The notes under the pieces were generated by a model, which saw nothing but the letters and a program-made list of their open reading frames with translations, did no database searches and was not told the origin of the DNA. Below are positions 1 through 5,947 of a stretch of DNA of 6,644 nt, in pieces. A program made the translations under genes and the position numbers. Source of the DNA: CAZRZN01 sp964604565 (GTDB taxonomy: Bacteria; Pseudomonadota; Alphaproteobacteria; Rhodobacterales; Rhodobacteraceae); the NCBI GenBank assembly GCA_964604565.1, contig CAZRZN010000237.1:1-6644 (forward strand), read 5' to 3'. The number at the start of each line of letters is the position of its first letter. Within the stretch, counting starts at the first letter, position 1.

Positions 1-224
1 GATTTGCCCACCGCCATGATCGGCAAAATCCGCAGGTCGAGATCGTCAGGGCAGGTTTCCCGCAGCACGGACAGCATGTAGTCGGCGATCATCGTGTCGG
101 TGCCGACCGGCAGATGCGGCCCGTGCTGTTCCACCGCCGCCGTGGGCAGAATGGCAATCGTGCGCATCGGATCGACGCTGTCGAACTCCGGCGCGCGCTG
201 TTCGGTCCAGTCAAGACGGCTCAT
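1..224 (-). CDS. Creatininase-family amidohydrolase, N-terminal part only (cut by window edge)
   Basis: The visible 74 residues begin MSRLDWTEQRAPEF and are the N-terminus of a creatininase-family protein; the rest lies beyond the left edge. The family signature is clear at residues 32-44, reading E-Q-H-G-P-H-L-P-V-G-T-D-T. E32, H34 and D43 match the spacing of the metal ligands E34, H36 and D45 of Pseudomonas creatininase. Known members hydrolyse cyclic or simple amides: creatinine, formamidopyrimidine intermediates (ArfB type) and the mycofactocin precursor (MftE). The substrate cannot be told from this fragment. The ATG (222-224) overlaps the stop of the upstream dioxygenase gene as ATGA, with GGAG at 230-233 five bases before it, so the start is secure and translation is probably coupled. 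Family call is firm; function within the pathway (perhaps ring opening or amide cleavage after deamination) is inference. Confidence 0.9.
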   Translation of the reverse strand, partial: MSRLDWTEQRAPEFDSVDPMRTIAILPTAAVEQHGPHLPVGTDTMIADYMLSVLRETCPDDLDLRILPIMAVGK

Positions 225-1138
225 GGTTTCTCCGCATTGTAAGTGGCGTCCAAGCGGCCGCGCAGGTAATCGGCGCCTGTAACGGGGGGATACCGCGGCG
301 TGCCGGTGCCCGGCAACGCCGCGATCACGCTGTCGGGGTTCGGATCGAGGAAAAAGGCGATGGACCGCCTCGGGCGCGCCGGGGGCAGAACCCGGTGCGG
401 CGTCGACCGGTAGATGTCGTTGGACCAGCGCATCAGGCAATCGCCGATATTGACTACGAAGGCCCCCGGCACATGCGGCACATCCATCCAGTCGCCCGCC
501 AGCGTCTGCACCTGCAACCCGGCCTCGCCGTCGGTCATCAACAAGGTGAGGGAGCCATAGTCGCTGTGCGCGCCCGCCCCGATCTCATCCGCGCGGCCGC
601 TCGCCGCAGGGTAGGACAGCAGCCGCAGCGTCGCCATGGGCGCATCGAAATGCGGCTCGAAGTATGTCGCCGGCAGCCCCAGGTCCCGTGCGATCGCACC
701 GTGCAGCGCCACGCCCAGCGACCAGACCGCATCGTAATAGCTCAGCAGGGTCTCGCGGAACCCCGGCAGGTCCGGCCAGACATTCACGCCGCGAAAGGGC
801 GCCCCCGACAGGACGCGGGGATCCTCCGCCGCCAGATCCAGCCCGACGTTGAAGGCCTGCTTGCGATCCACCTGCCCCGAAGTCTCGTCGAGGCTTTCGC
901 TGCCCATCCGCGCCCAGCCCCGGTTATGCGGCGACCGCGCGATGTCCAGCGCGGCCTTCTCCGCCTCCGGCAGCCCAAAGAAACGATCCGCCTCGGCAAA
1001 GACACCGGCGATCAAGGTCCCGGGCACGCCATGCCCGACAAGGCACAGAAACCCGGTGTCGCGGCAGGCCGCTCCGAAATCGGCGCCAAATCCTTCGGGG
1101 TCGGTTGCATGTCGCGACCAGTCCAGAACGGGGATCAT
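221..1138 (-). CDS. Isopenicillin N synthase-like 2-oxoglutarate/Fe(II)-dependent dioxygenase
   Basis: This 305-residue protein has the two-part layout of the isopenicillin N synthase/plant-type oxygenase family. Residues about 2-115 form the N-terminal DIOX_N region (IPVLDW and the GFLCLVGHGVP stretch), and about 165-265 form the double-stranded beta-helix. The iron triad is visible as H191-x-D193 in GAHSDYGSLTLL and H248 in STPHRV. The R257-R-S259 motif expected to bind the 2-oxoglutarate carboxylate follows at the usual distance. Such enzymes couple 2-oxoglutarate decarboxylation to hydroxylation or oxidation of a small molecule in the cytoplasm; thymine-7-hydroxylase is a family member acting on a nucleobase. 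The start has GAGGAG at 1145-1150, six bases before the ATG and immediately after the TGA of the upstream reductase gene, a 12-nt gap. The 3' end overlaps the creatininase-like gene by ATGA. Cofactor type is well supported; the substrate is unknown. A deacetoxycephalosporin or plant-hormone role would be unwarranted. Confidence 0.92.
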   Translation of the reverse strand: MIPVLDWSRHATDPEGFGADFGAACRDTGFLCLVGHGVPGTLIAGVFAEADRFFGLPEAEKAALDIARSPHNRGWARMGSESLDETSGQVDRKQAFNVGLDLAAEDPRVLSGAPFRGVNVWPDLPGFRETLLSYYDAVWSLGVALHGAIARDLGLPATYFEPHFDAPMATLRLLSYPAASGRADEIGAGAHSDYGSLTLLMTDGEAGLQVQTLAGDWMDVPHVPGAFVVNIGDCLMRWSNDIYRSTPHRVLPPARPRRSIAFFLDPNPDSVIAALPGTGTPRYPPVTGADYLRGRLDATYNAEKP

Positions 1139-1150
1139 CGTCGTCTCCTC

Positions 1151-1747
1151 TCAGGCCAACAGGCGGTCCAGTTTCCGTCCCACGCGTGCCATGTGCCGCG
1201 TGCGGCTGTCTGGCGTGGAACTGTCCATCAGATAATGCGCTGCAAAGACGGTCCGGCAGCGCCGCGCGCACAGCACCCGGACCCCGCGCAAGAGCGTCCG
1301 CCGCCCGGGCGCGCCGATCCAGCGTGTGAGCCACCAGCTTGCGCCGCAGGTGGTGAACACGCCCAGCCGGGTCACCTGCCGCAATCCCGGACCGATCGTC
1401 TCGTCCGGTCCCTTGGGCATCTCGAAGGCCACGCCGGGCAACAGCACGCGGTCCAGCCACCCCTTCAGCAAGGCCGGCAAACCATACCACCATGTCGGAT
1501 AGACAAAGATCAGCGTATCGCACCATTCCAGGTCCGCGACCTGCCGGGCCACCGGTGCCCGGTTGCAGTCCTCGTCGAGATAGCCCGCCCATTCCGCAGG
1601 CGACAGGACGGGATCGAACCCCTCGGCGTAAAGATCGTGCAGACGGGTCTCCGCCCCGCGTGCGTCCAACTGGGCCAGCACCAGATCGCATAGCGCCGCG
1701 GTGAAACTTCCCGGGCTCGGATGACAGAAAACCACAAGCGCCCGCAT
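1151..1747 (-). CDS. Flavodoxin-fold NAD(P)H oxidoreductase (NQO/KefF/MdaB-like), second copy
   Basis: This 198-residue cytoplasmic protein belongs to the NAD(P)H dehydrogenase (quinone) group with a flavodoxin fold (Flavodoxin_2). It starts with beta strand RALVVFCHP (2-10), then the phosphate-binding loop region SPGSFTAAL (11-19). AEGFDPVLS (41-49) and the flavin-site segment YPTWWYGLPALLKGWLDR (83-100), followed by LLPGVAF, are family hallmarks, as is TTCGASWW (132-139). Relatives pass two electrons from NAD(P)H via FMN or FAD to quinones, nitro or azo compounds or other flavoproteins. It is a paralogue of the gene just upstream, with 58 identities in the first 108 ungapped positions counted by eye. 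The ATG begins on the base right after the upstream TAG. Its GGAGG ribosome site (1756-1760) lies inside the upstream coding sequence, which favours coupled translation. The C-terminal third is arginine-rich and diverges from the neighbour. The natural acceptor is unknown. Confidence 0.92.
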   Translation of the reverse strand: MRALVVFCHPSPGSFTAALCDLVLAQLDARGAETRLHDLYAEGFDPVLSPAEWAGYLDEDCNRAPVARQVADLEWCDTLIFVYPTWWYGLPALLKGWLDRVLLPGVAFEMPKGPDETIGPGLRQVTRLGVFTTCGASWWLTRWIGAPGRRTLLRGVRVLCARRCRTVFAAHYLMDSSTPDSRTRHMARVGRKLDRLLA

Positions 1748-2326
1748 CTACAGCGCCTCCATCTCGCGGCCGACCCGGGACAGATAGGCCTCGTGATCCG
1801 CTCGCGTCGCGCGGTTCATGTCATAAAGCGCAAGATACCGCATCTTTTCGGGCCGCGTCACATGCCAGACCGCCCGCCGCACGATCTTGCGCGGCGGATC
1901 CCCCGCCATGAAAGCGCGCCAGCGCGTCCCGCCATAGGTCGTCACCGCCGCCAGCCGGGTGATATGCGTCAGATTCGGCACCACCTTCCCGTCCTCCAGA
2001 CGAAACGACACGCCCGGCAGGAACACCCGGTCGAAATAGCCCTTCAGCACCGCGGGAAATCCGAAATTCCACACCGGAAAGACCAGCACAAGCGCCTGCG
2101 CCGCCATCAACCGGTCCACATGGTCCTGCACTGGTGCGCGGTTGGCGGGCACCTCGTGATAGCCACGCCGTTCTGCCTCGCTCAACACAGGGTCAAATCC
2201 TTCGGCGTTCAGATCGCAATCGTCCACCTCCCAGCCGCGCCCTTCGAGTGTCTCGACAACCCGCGCGTGCAGCGCCGCCGAAAGGCTCTCGGGACAGGGA
2301 TGGGCAAAAACCACCAGTGCGCGCAC
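1748..2326 (-). CDS. Flavodoxin-fold NAD(P)H oxidoreductase (NQO/KefF/MdaB-like), first copy, GTG start
   Basis: The protein is 192 residues from a GTG start and has the same flavodoxin-like quinone reductase fold as its downstream neighbour. It shows RALVVFAHP (2-10), AEGFDPVLS (41-49), the flavin-site segment FPVWNFGFPAVLKGYFDR (83-100) with FLPGVSF, and TTYGGTRW (129-136). An ATG at 2387-2389 opens the same frame 21 codons earlier, but I reject it. The extra residues would be translated from the hairpin-bearing spacer, whereas the GTG has a strong GGGAGG site (2331-2336) four bases upstream and lines the N-terminus up exactly with the paralogue. The gene follows an 83-nt spacer after the FAD enzyme, the largest break in the operon, and ends flush against the next gene. 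Likely role: NAD(P)H-dependent two-electron reduction of a quinone, flavin or pathway intermediate. Partnership with the FAD enzyme, the second copy or both is conjecture. Confidence 0.9.
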   Translation of the reverse strand: MRALVVFAHPCPESLSAALHARVVETLEGRGWEVDDCDLNAEGFDPVLSEAERRGYHEVPANRAPVQDHVDRLMAAQALVLVFPVWNFGFPAVLKGYFDRVFLPGVSFRLEDGKVVPNLTHITRLAAVTTYGGTRWRAFMAGDPPRKIVRRAVWHVTRPEKMRYLALYDMNRATRADHEAYLSRVGREMEAL

Positions 2327-2330
2327 CTTG

Positions 2331-2336
2331 CCTCCC
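2331..2336 (-). promoter_or_regulatory. Ribosome binding site that fixes the GTG start of the first reductase gene
   Basis: The minus strand reads GGGAGG, four bases before the GTG at 2324-2326. It is the best Shine-Dalgarno match near this gene and decides against the upstream in-frame ATG at 2387-2389, which falls within the hairpin sequence. Confidence 0.8.
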
Positions 2337-2357
2337 TTTCCTGCTTCTTCTCTCTCC

Positions 2358-2370
2358 AAATACTCCGGGG
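2358..2370 (-). repeat. CCCCGGAGTATTT motif, part of a probable dispersed intergenic element
   Basis: The minus strand carries CCCCGGAGTATTT followed by a purine-rich AGAGAGAAGAAG tract, directly after the two hairpins. From memory, similar GGAGTATTT-plus-purine strings recur between genes in Rhodobacteraceae genomes. Only one copy is present here, so the repeat status rests on recollection and not on this window. Its function is unknown; candidates are an mRNA processing or stability element or a mobile palindromic unit. Confidence 0.4.
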
Positions 2371-2374
2371 TGAA

Positions 2375-2389
2375 TTGGCCGAAGGCCAA
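2375..2389. repeat. Perfect hairpin TTGGCC-GAA-GGCCAA in the operon spacer
   Basis: A 6-bp perfect inverted repeat with a 3-base loop (TTC in the minus-strand RNA). It lies one base from a second hairpin at 2391-2405, in the 83-nt spacer between the FAD enzyme and the first reductase gene. There is no U-rich tail, so a simple rho-independent terminator is not supported. An RNA stability or processing hairpin, or a REP-like element, fits better. Confidence 0.75.
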
Positions 2390-2390
2390 G

Positions 2391-2405
2391 AGGGGCAGCG
2401 CCCCT
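2391..2405. repeat. Perfect hairpin AGGGGC-AGC-GCCCCT directly after the FAD-enzyme stop
   Basis: A 6-bp GC-rich perfect stem with a 3-base loop begins four bases after the TAA of the FAD enzyme (2410-2412) in the direction of transcription. With its neighbour at 2375-2389 it would form tandem stem-loops in the mRNA. It could protect the 3' end of the upstream message or attenuate expression of the four downstream genes. It lacks the T-run of a classical terminator. Confidence 0.75.
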
Positions 2406-2409
2406 TCCC

Positions 2410-3807
2410 TTACTCGGCCGCCTGCATCCGGGGATAGGCATACATCCTGTCATACCCCCAATCCGGATCGTCCCAGGCGATCATCTTGCCCGGGTTGAGC
2501 AGTCCCTTGGGATCGGACTCGCGTTTGAAGGCCAGCTGCCGGTCGTCGACCGTCTGCCGCCCGCCTTCCTCCAGCGTGTAGCGGTGCGGATTGAAGATCA
2601 TCGCCCCTGCCGCCTCGTGAATGCGCACGATCTCGTCCAGCCGCGCCTCGGTGGTGAATTTCACCAGCGTCAGCCCGGCAAATCCCACCTTTCCACCCAT
2701 CCGGATCGCCTCGAGGTGCTGAAGGCACTCGCCGCCCAGCTTTGCGCGGATCTCCTCGACCAGATCGCGGTGCCCGGGATAGCCATAGCGCACCTGAAGA
2801 TAGGTGATCGACGGGTCCACCTTCAGCGCGCGCAGCGTCGTGTGGTTCCAGCCGTATTCGAACACCGGCCCCGGCCCCTTGGCCCAATCGTGATCGTCGG
2901 AGCGGTAGATCATCCGCACCCCCGGCCGACGCGCGAGAAAGGTCAGGAACCCGTCCATCGCATGGGGCGCCACCATCAGCCCGATCAGGTGGTCCGCCTC
3001 GCTCACATGCGGCTTCACGCGCTGGAAATAGGCATGCGCCGTGGGCGCCTCGTAGACGCTGGCCAGCTTGATCAGGATGCCATCCTCATTGGCAAGGTCG
3101 TCGGCAAAGCCCATGGCGGCGGCGAAATCCTCGCTTGCGGCAAAGATATGGACCCAGTCATAGGCCGGTGCCAGCGGCATCTCTATCTCGGTGATGATGC
3201 CGTTGGTGCCATAGGCATGGCTCACGCGCGCCAGTTCCTCGCCGGTGAAGTCCATGACGCGCGGCTCCGGTTCCATGGTGACGACGCGCAGCCGCAGGAT
3301 GTTGCCCAGATCGCGAAGCGATCCCCAGCGGACCGACCCCACCCCGCCGGACCCGCCGGCGATGAATCCGCCGATCGTCGCCGTCGACCAGGTCGAGGAG
3401 AACATGCGGATCTCCTGACCCGTCTCGTTGCAGGCGGCATCCAGATCCTTCAGCAGGCATCCCGGCTCCACGACCACGCGGCCCGGCGTGATCTCCCTGA
3501 CCGCGTTCATATGCATCAGATGCATCACGCATCCGCCCTCAAACGGCATGGCCTGACCGTAATTCCCGGTCCCCGCCCCGCGCGTCGTCACCGGCACGTT
3601 ATAGCGGTAACAGGTCTTGAGCACCTCGATCACCTCGGCTTCGGTCCGGGGGCGCACGACGAAATCCGCCTTCACATGATCCAGTCGCGCCTTCAACACC
3701 GGCGAATACCAGAAGAAATCCCGCGACGCCGCGCGCACGGCGGTTTCGGCATCGACAAGATCGAGATGGGCCAGCGCGGCCTTGGCGGCGACGATGTCTG
3801 CGGTCAT
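2410..3807 (-). CDS. FAD-binding oxidoreductase of the GlcD/D-lactate dehydrogenase (PCMH-type) family
   Basis: The 465-residue product is a FAD-linked oxidase or dehydrogenase. Residues about 45-215 form the FAD-binding domain: FVVRPRTEAEVIEVL (49-63), RGAGTGNYGQ (76-85), VVVEPGCLLKDLD (111-123) and a glycine-rich TIGGFIAGGSGGVGSVRWG (144-162). Substrate-binding sequence follows, ending in DPKGLLNPGKM (432-442), the usual closing motif of GlcD relatives. The R-G-A-G-T-G-N loop has no histidine of the kind that attaches FAD covalently in the RxGGH subgroup, so binding is probably non-covalent. There is no cysteine-rich Fe-S domain. Family members oxidise alpha-hydroxy acids or alcohols and pass electrons to a carrier or oxygen. 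The ATG (3805-3807) overlaps the upstream stop as ATGA, and GGAG at 3814-3817 is six bases before it. A longer in-frame opening, up to 3990, has no homology-like N-terminus and runs through the amidohydrolase gene. The exact substrate is unknown. Confidence 0.93.
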   Translation of the reverse strand: MTADIVAAKAALAHLDLVDAETAVRAASRDFFWYSPVLKARLDHVKADFVVRPRTEAEVIEVLKTCYRYNVPVTTRGAGTGNYGQAMPFEGGCVMHLMHMNAVREITPGRVVVEPGCLLKDLDAACNETGQEIRMFSSTWSTATIGGFIAGGSGGVGSVRWGSLRDLGNILRLRVVTMEPEPRVMDFTGEELARVSHAYGTNGIITEIEMPLAPAYDWVHIFAASEDFAAAMGFADDLANEDGILIKLASVYEAPTAHAYFQRVKPHVSEADHLIGLMVAPHAMDGFLTFLARRPGVRMIYRSDDHDWAKGPGPVFEYGWNHTTLRALKVDPSITYLQVRYGYPGHRDLVEEIRAKLGGECLQHLEAIRMGGKVGFAGLTLVKFTTEARLDEIVRIHEAAGAMIFNPHRYTLEEGGRQTVDDRQLAFKRESDPKGLLNPGKMIAWDDPDWGYDRMYAYPRMQAAE

Positions 3808-5060
3808 TGGGCGCTCCATAAATGGTCGAGGTCGGAATAATCGGGCAGGACGCGCGGAATCGCCTCTCCGGCGCGCATCACGATCCGGTCGCTTTGCGGA
3901 CGCGAGAGCAGTTCTGTCCAGCTGCGCGCGCGAAAGATCACCAGATCGGCAGGCGCGCCGGGCGCGAGGCTGGTGGGCGCGAAGCCGCAACTTGACTCCG
4001 GTGTCGTGGTAAAGCCCGTGATCCAGTCAAGATCGGAATGATCAAGATGGGCTATGCGCGTCGCCTCGCGCAGAACCTCCAGCATGTCCATGTCACCGTA
4101 GGCGTAGAACGGGTCGCGCGTGTTGTCGCTGGCAAAGCTGACCGGGATGCCGCGCGCCTTCATCTCGTGCACCAGCGTTACGCCGCGCCGCCTCGGTGTT
4201 CCGCCGTTACGGTCCTGCAAGTAGAGGTTGCACATCGGCAGGCTGACCACATGCAGGCCCGCCTTGGCGACCATGTCCAGCGTGTCCAGCGCGCGGGAGT
4301 CCTCCTGGGTGGATAGCGAACAGCAATGCCCGACGATCACGCGGCGGTCAAATCCGGTCTCCAGCACCGTCTCGGCGATCATCCGGAGCGTCTCCGAGGT
4401 GGCGTCCATCGTCTCGTCCGTGTGGAAATCCAACTCCAATCCATGATCGGCGGCGGTCGCCATATGGCCCAACAGCCGGTCTTTCAGGTCGGGCACGGGA
4501 TATGTCACCATCCCCAGCGCGCCACCGTGACGGGCGACGGTCCGGGCGATTTCGGGGTATTCCTCGCTGCCATGGGATTCGCAGGAAATCAGGCTGGCGC
4601 CCTGCAGGTCGATCCGCCCTGCCCAGGCCTCGCGCAGCTCGGCAAGAAGCGGCCAGCTCAGCGCATATTGCCCGTTCACGGAATCGAGGTGGGTGCGGAT
4701 CTGTTTGGTGCCATGGGCGTAGGCGCAGCGCAGGGAAAATTCCATCCGGGCGCGCAGATCCTCCGCCGACCAATTCGCATGATCGGCGCGCACCGTTGTC
4801 AGGGCACCCACGAAACTGCCGTCGGGATTGGCCGCCCGGGGCCAGATGTGCCCCTTGTCCAGATGCGTGTGCATGTCGGTAAAGCAGGGCAGCACCATCG
4901 CCCCGCGCATGTCCACCGCCACGCCGCCGGGCGCGGCGATCCGGCCGCCGTCGATCCCGATGTCCGCCCGGATCAGATCCCCCTCCTGCCCGAGAAGGCA
5001 GGCAGGCAGCGTGACATTGGCCAGCGTGAAGGCGCCATGCGGCAGCGAGGTGAAATCCAT
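3804..5060 (-). CDS. Cytosine-deaminase-like metal-dependent amidohydrolase
   Basis: The 418-residue protein resembles E. coli cytosine deaminase (CodA, about 427 residues) along its length. The metal and catalytic set is complete: H64-x-H66 in TDMHTHLDKG, H213 and E216 in DFHTDE, H245 in VGHCCS, and D312 in ASDNTRDPFY. These match CodA H61/H63, H214, E217, H246 and D313. The flanking N-terminal (LANVTL, MRGAMVLPCF) and C-terminal (APGAPADLVIF, VMRAGEAI) segments form the small beta domain. The position aligning with CodA Q156, which reads cytosine, appears to be S159, and CodA D314 is N313 here, so another amino-substituted ring (a purine, pyrimidine, triazine or creatinine-like compound) is more likely. 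Expected reaction: hydrolytic deamination in the cytoplasm, releasing ammonia. The start follows the permease stop by 11 nt, with only a weak ribosome site; the 3' end overlaps the FAD enzyme by ATGA. An in-frame extension upstream to 5378 overlaps the permease and is rejected. Confidence 0.92.
   Translation of the reverse strand: MDFTSLPHGAFTLANVTLPACLLGQEGDLIRADIGIDGGRIAAPGGVAVDMRGAMVLPCFTDMHTHLDKGHIWPRAANPDGSFVGALTTVRADHANWSAEDLRARMEFSLRCAYAHGTKQIRTHLDSVNGQYALSWPLLAELREAWAGRIDLQGASLISCESHGSEEYPEIARTVARHGGALGMVTYPVPDLKDRLLGHMATAADHGLELDFHTDETMDATSETLRMIAETVLETGFDRRVIVGHCCSLSTQEDSRALDTLDMVAKAGLHVVSLPMCNLYLQDRNGGTPRRRGVTLVHEMKARGIPVSFASDNTRDPFYAYGDMDMLEVLREATRIAHLDHSDLDWITGFTTTPESSCGFAPTSLAPGAPADLVIFRARSWTELLSRPQSDRIVMRAGEAIPRVLPDYSDLDHLWSAQ
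3814..3817 (-). promoter_or_regulatory. Ribosome binding site of the FAD enzyme, inside the amidohydrolase coding end
   Basis: GGAG on the minus strand, six bases before the ATG at 3805-3807. It supports this start over an in-frame ATG twelve bases upstream (3817-3819), which would overlap the site itself. It lies in the last codons of the preceding gene, as expected for a coupled pair. Confidence 0.7.
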
Positions 5061-5071
5061 TTTACGTCTTT

Positions 5072-5917
5072 CTATCCATCTTTCTTGAGGGCGCTTTCGT
5101 GCCAGCGGAACAGCGCAAGGTAGCTGATCGTGCTCATCACGGCAAAGATCGCCACGCCCATCACGGAAATCAGGATCAAGGCGGCGTAAAGCCGGCCAAA
5201 GTTGAACCTGTAGGATGCCTCCAGCAGGGTCGAGGCAAGGCCAAGGCCGGTCCCTGCCCGCCCGATCACGAATTCGGCCACCACCGCACCGATCAGCGCC
5301 AAGCCGCCCGCAATTTTCAGACCGCTCAGGAAATACGGCAGCGCCGAGGGCGCCGCGAGGTATCTCAACCGCTGCCACCGGGACGCGCCATAGATCGTGA
5401 ACAGATCTTCCAGATTGCGGTCGGTGCTTTTCAGTCCCACGGTCGTATTGGACAGGATCGGAAAGAATGCCACGATCCAGGCACAGAGCAATGCAGCCAC
5501 GAAGGGGCTTTCAAGGTAGATCTGCAACAGCGGCGCGATGGCCACGACCGGCGTCACTTGCAGGATGACCGCGTATGGGAAAAGCGACATCTCGATGATC
5601 TTGGACTGCGTGAAGGCCACGGCCAGTGCAACGCCGCCCATGATGGCAAAGGCCAGCGCCAGCAGCGTCAGCCGCCCGGTCGTCATCATGGCGGGCCACA
5701 AAAGCCCCCAATCCTCGAACAGGCTTTGCACCACCAGAAGTGGCCCGGGCAGGACGTAATGCGGCACCTCCCAAAGCGTCACATAAAGATGCCAGGCCAG
5801 CAGGCTGAGGACCATCACCAGGGACGGCAGGGTCCATCGTGCGACGCGCAAGAGCTGCTCGCGCTTCACCCGTGCCGCTTCTTCGGTGTCGATGGGCGCG
5901 GTGTCAGCGATGCTCAT
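5072..5917 (-). CDS. ABC transporter permease, SsuC/TauC/ThiX type (BPD_transp_1)
   Basis: This 281-residue inner-membrane protein is a binding-protein-dependent permease. A cytoplasmic N-tail of about 27 residues, with charged residues, precedes hydrophobic segments at roughly 28-48, 82-103, 112-131, 136-156, 199-219 and 244-270. The EAA loop that docks on the ATPase spans about 169-215: LEDLFTIYGASRWQRLRYL, then the conserved ALP (192-194) and GLKIAGGLALIGAVVAE. VLPGP (55-59) and the GRAGTGLG segment (219-226) are typical of the nitrate/sulfonate/taurine/hydroxymethylpyrimidine-precursor importers, which usually work as homodimers with one ATPase type. GGAGGG at 5923-5928 sits five bases before the ATG, so the start is secure. 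It is the second gene visible after the ATPase; a periplasmic binding protein is expected nearby but is not in this window. Substrate cannot be predicted from permease sequence; linkage suggests the substrate of the amidohydrolase downstream. Confidence 0.94.
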   Translation of the reverse strand: MSIADTAPIDTEEAARVKREQLLRVARWTLPSLVMVLSLLAWHLYVTLWEVPHYVLPGPLLVVQSLFEDWGLLWPAMMTTGRLTLLALAFAIMGGVALAVAFTQSKIIEMSLFPYAVILQVTPVVAIAPLLQIYLESPFVAALLCAWIVAFFPILSNTTVGLKSTDRNLEDLFTIYGASRWQRLRYLAAPSALPYFLSGLKIAGGLALIGAVVAEFVIGRAGTGLGLASTLLEASYRFNFGRLYAALILISVMGVAIFAVMSTISYLALFRWHESALKKDG

Positions 5918-5947
5918 TCCTGCCCTCCAATTCGTTGATTTCCCACT

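Noticed and set aside
395..1693. Plus-strand open frame of 432 codons antisense to the dioxygenase and second reductase genes
   Set aside because: It spans two well-supported minus-strand genes and their junction. Its composition is rich in Arg, His, Pro and Gln without any recognisable domain, typical of the antisense frame of GC-rich coding DNA.
2391..2405. Rho-independent terminator ending the upstream half of the operon
   Set aside because: The hairpin is good, but neither it nor the next one is followed by a T-run in the direction of transcription. Downstream genes show no promoter of their own that I can recognise.
2584..3840. Plus-strand open frame of 418 codons antisense to the FAD enzyme
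   Set aside because: It is a shadow of a gene with clear FAD-binding motifs, with low-complexity His/Arg-rich content and no family motif.
3804..5060. Assignment as codA (cytosine deaminase)
   Set aside because: The fold and metal site match, but the cytosine-reading Gln position appears to be Ser and the operon context is not that of cytosine uptake (codB permease), so no gene symbol is given.
3804..5378. Amidohydrolase read from an upstream in-frame start at 5378
   Set aside because: The added 106 residues overlap the permease gene and do not resemble the N-terminus of deaminases; the ATG at 5058-5060 gives a standard-length protein.
5099..5938. Plus-strand open frame of 279 codons antisense to the permease
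   Set aside because: It mirrors the permease almost exactly, is very Gln/His/Arg-rich and has no hydrophobic or catalytic pattern of its own. The permease on the other strand has membrane segments and the EAA loop.
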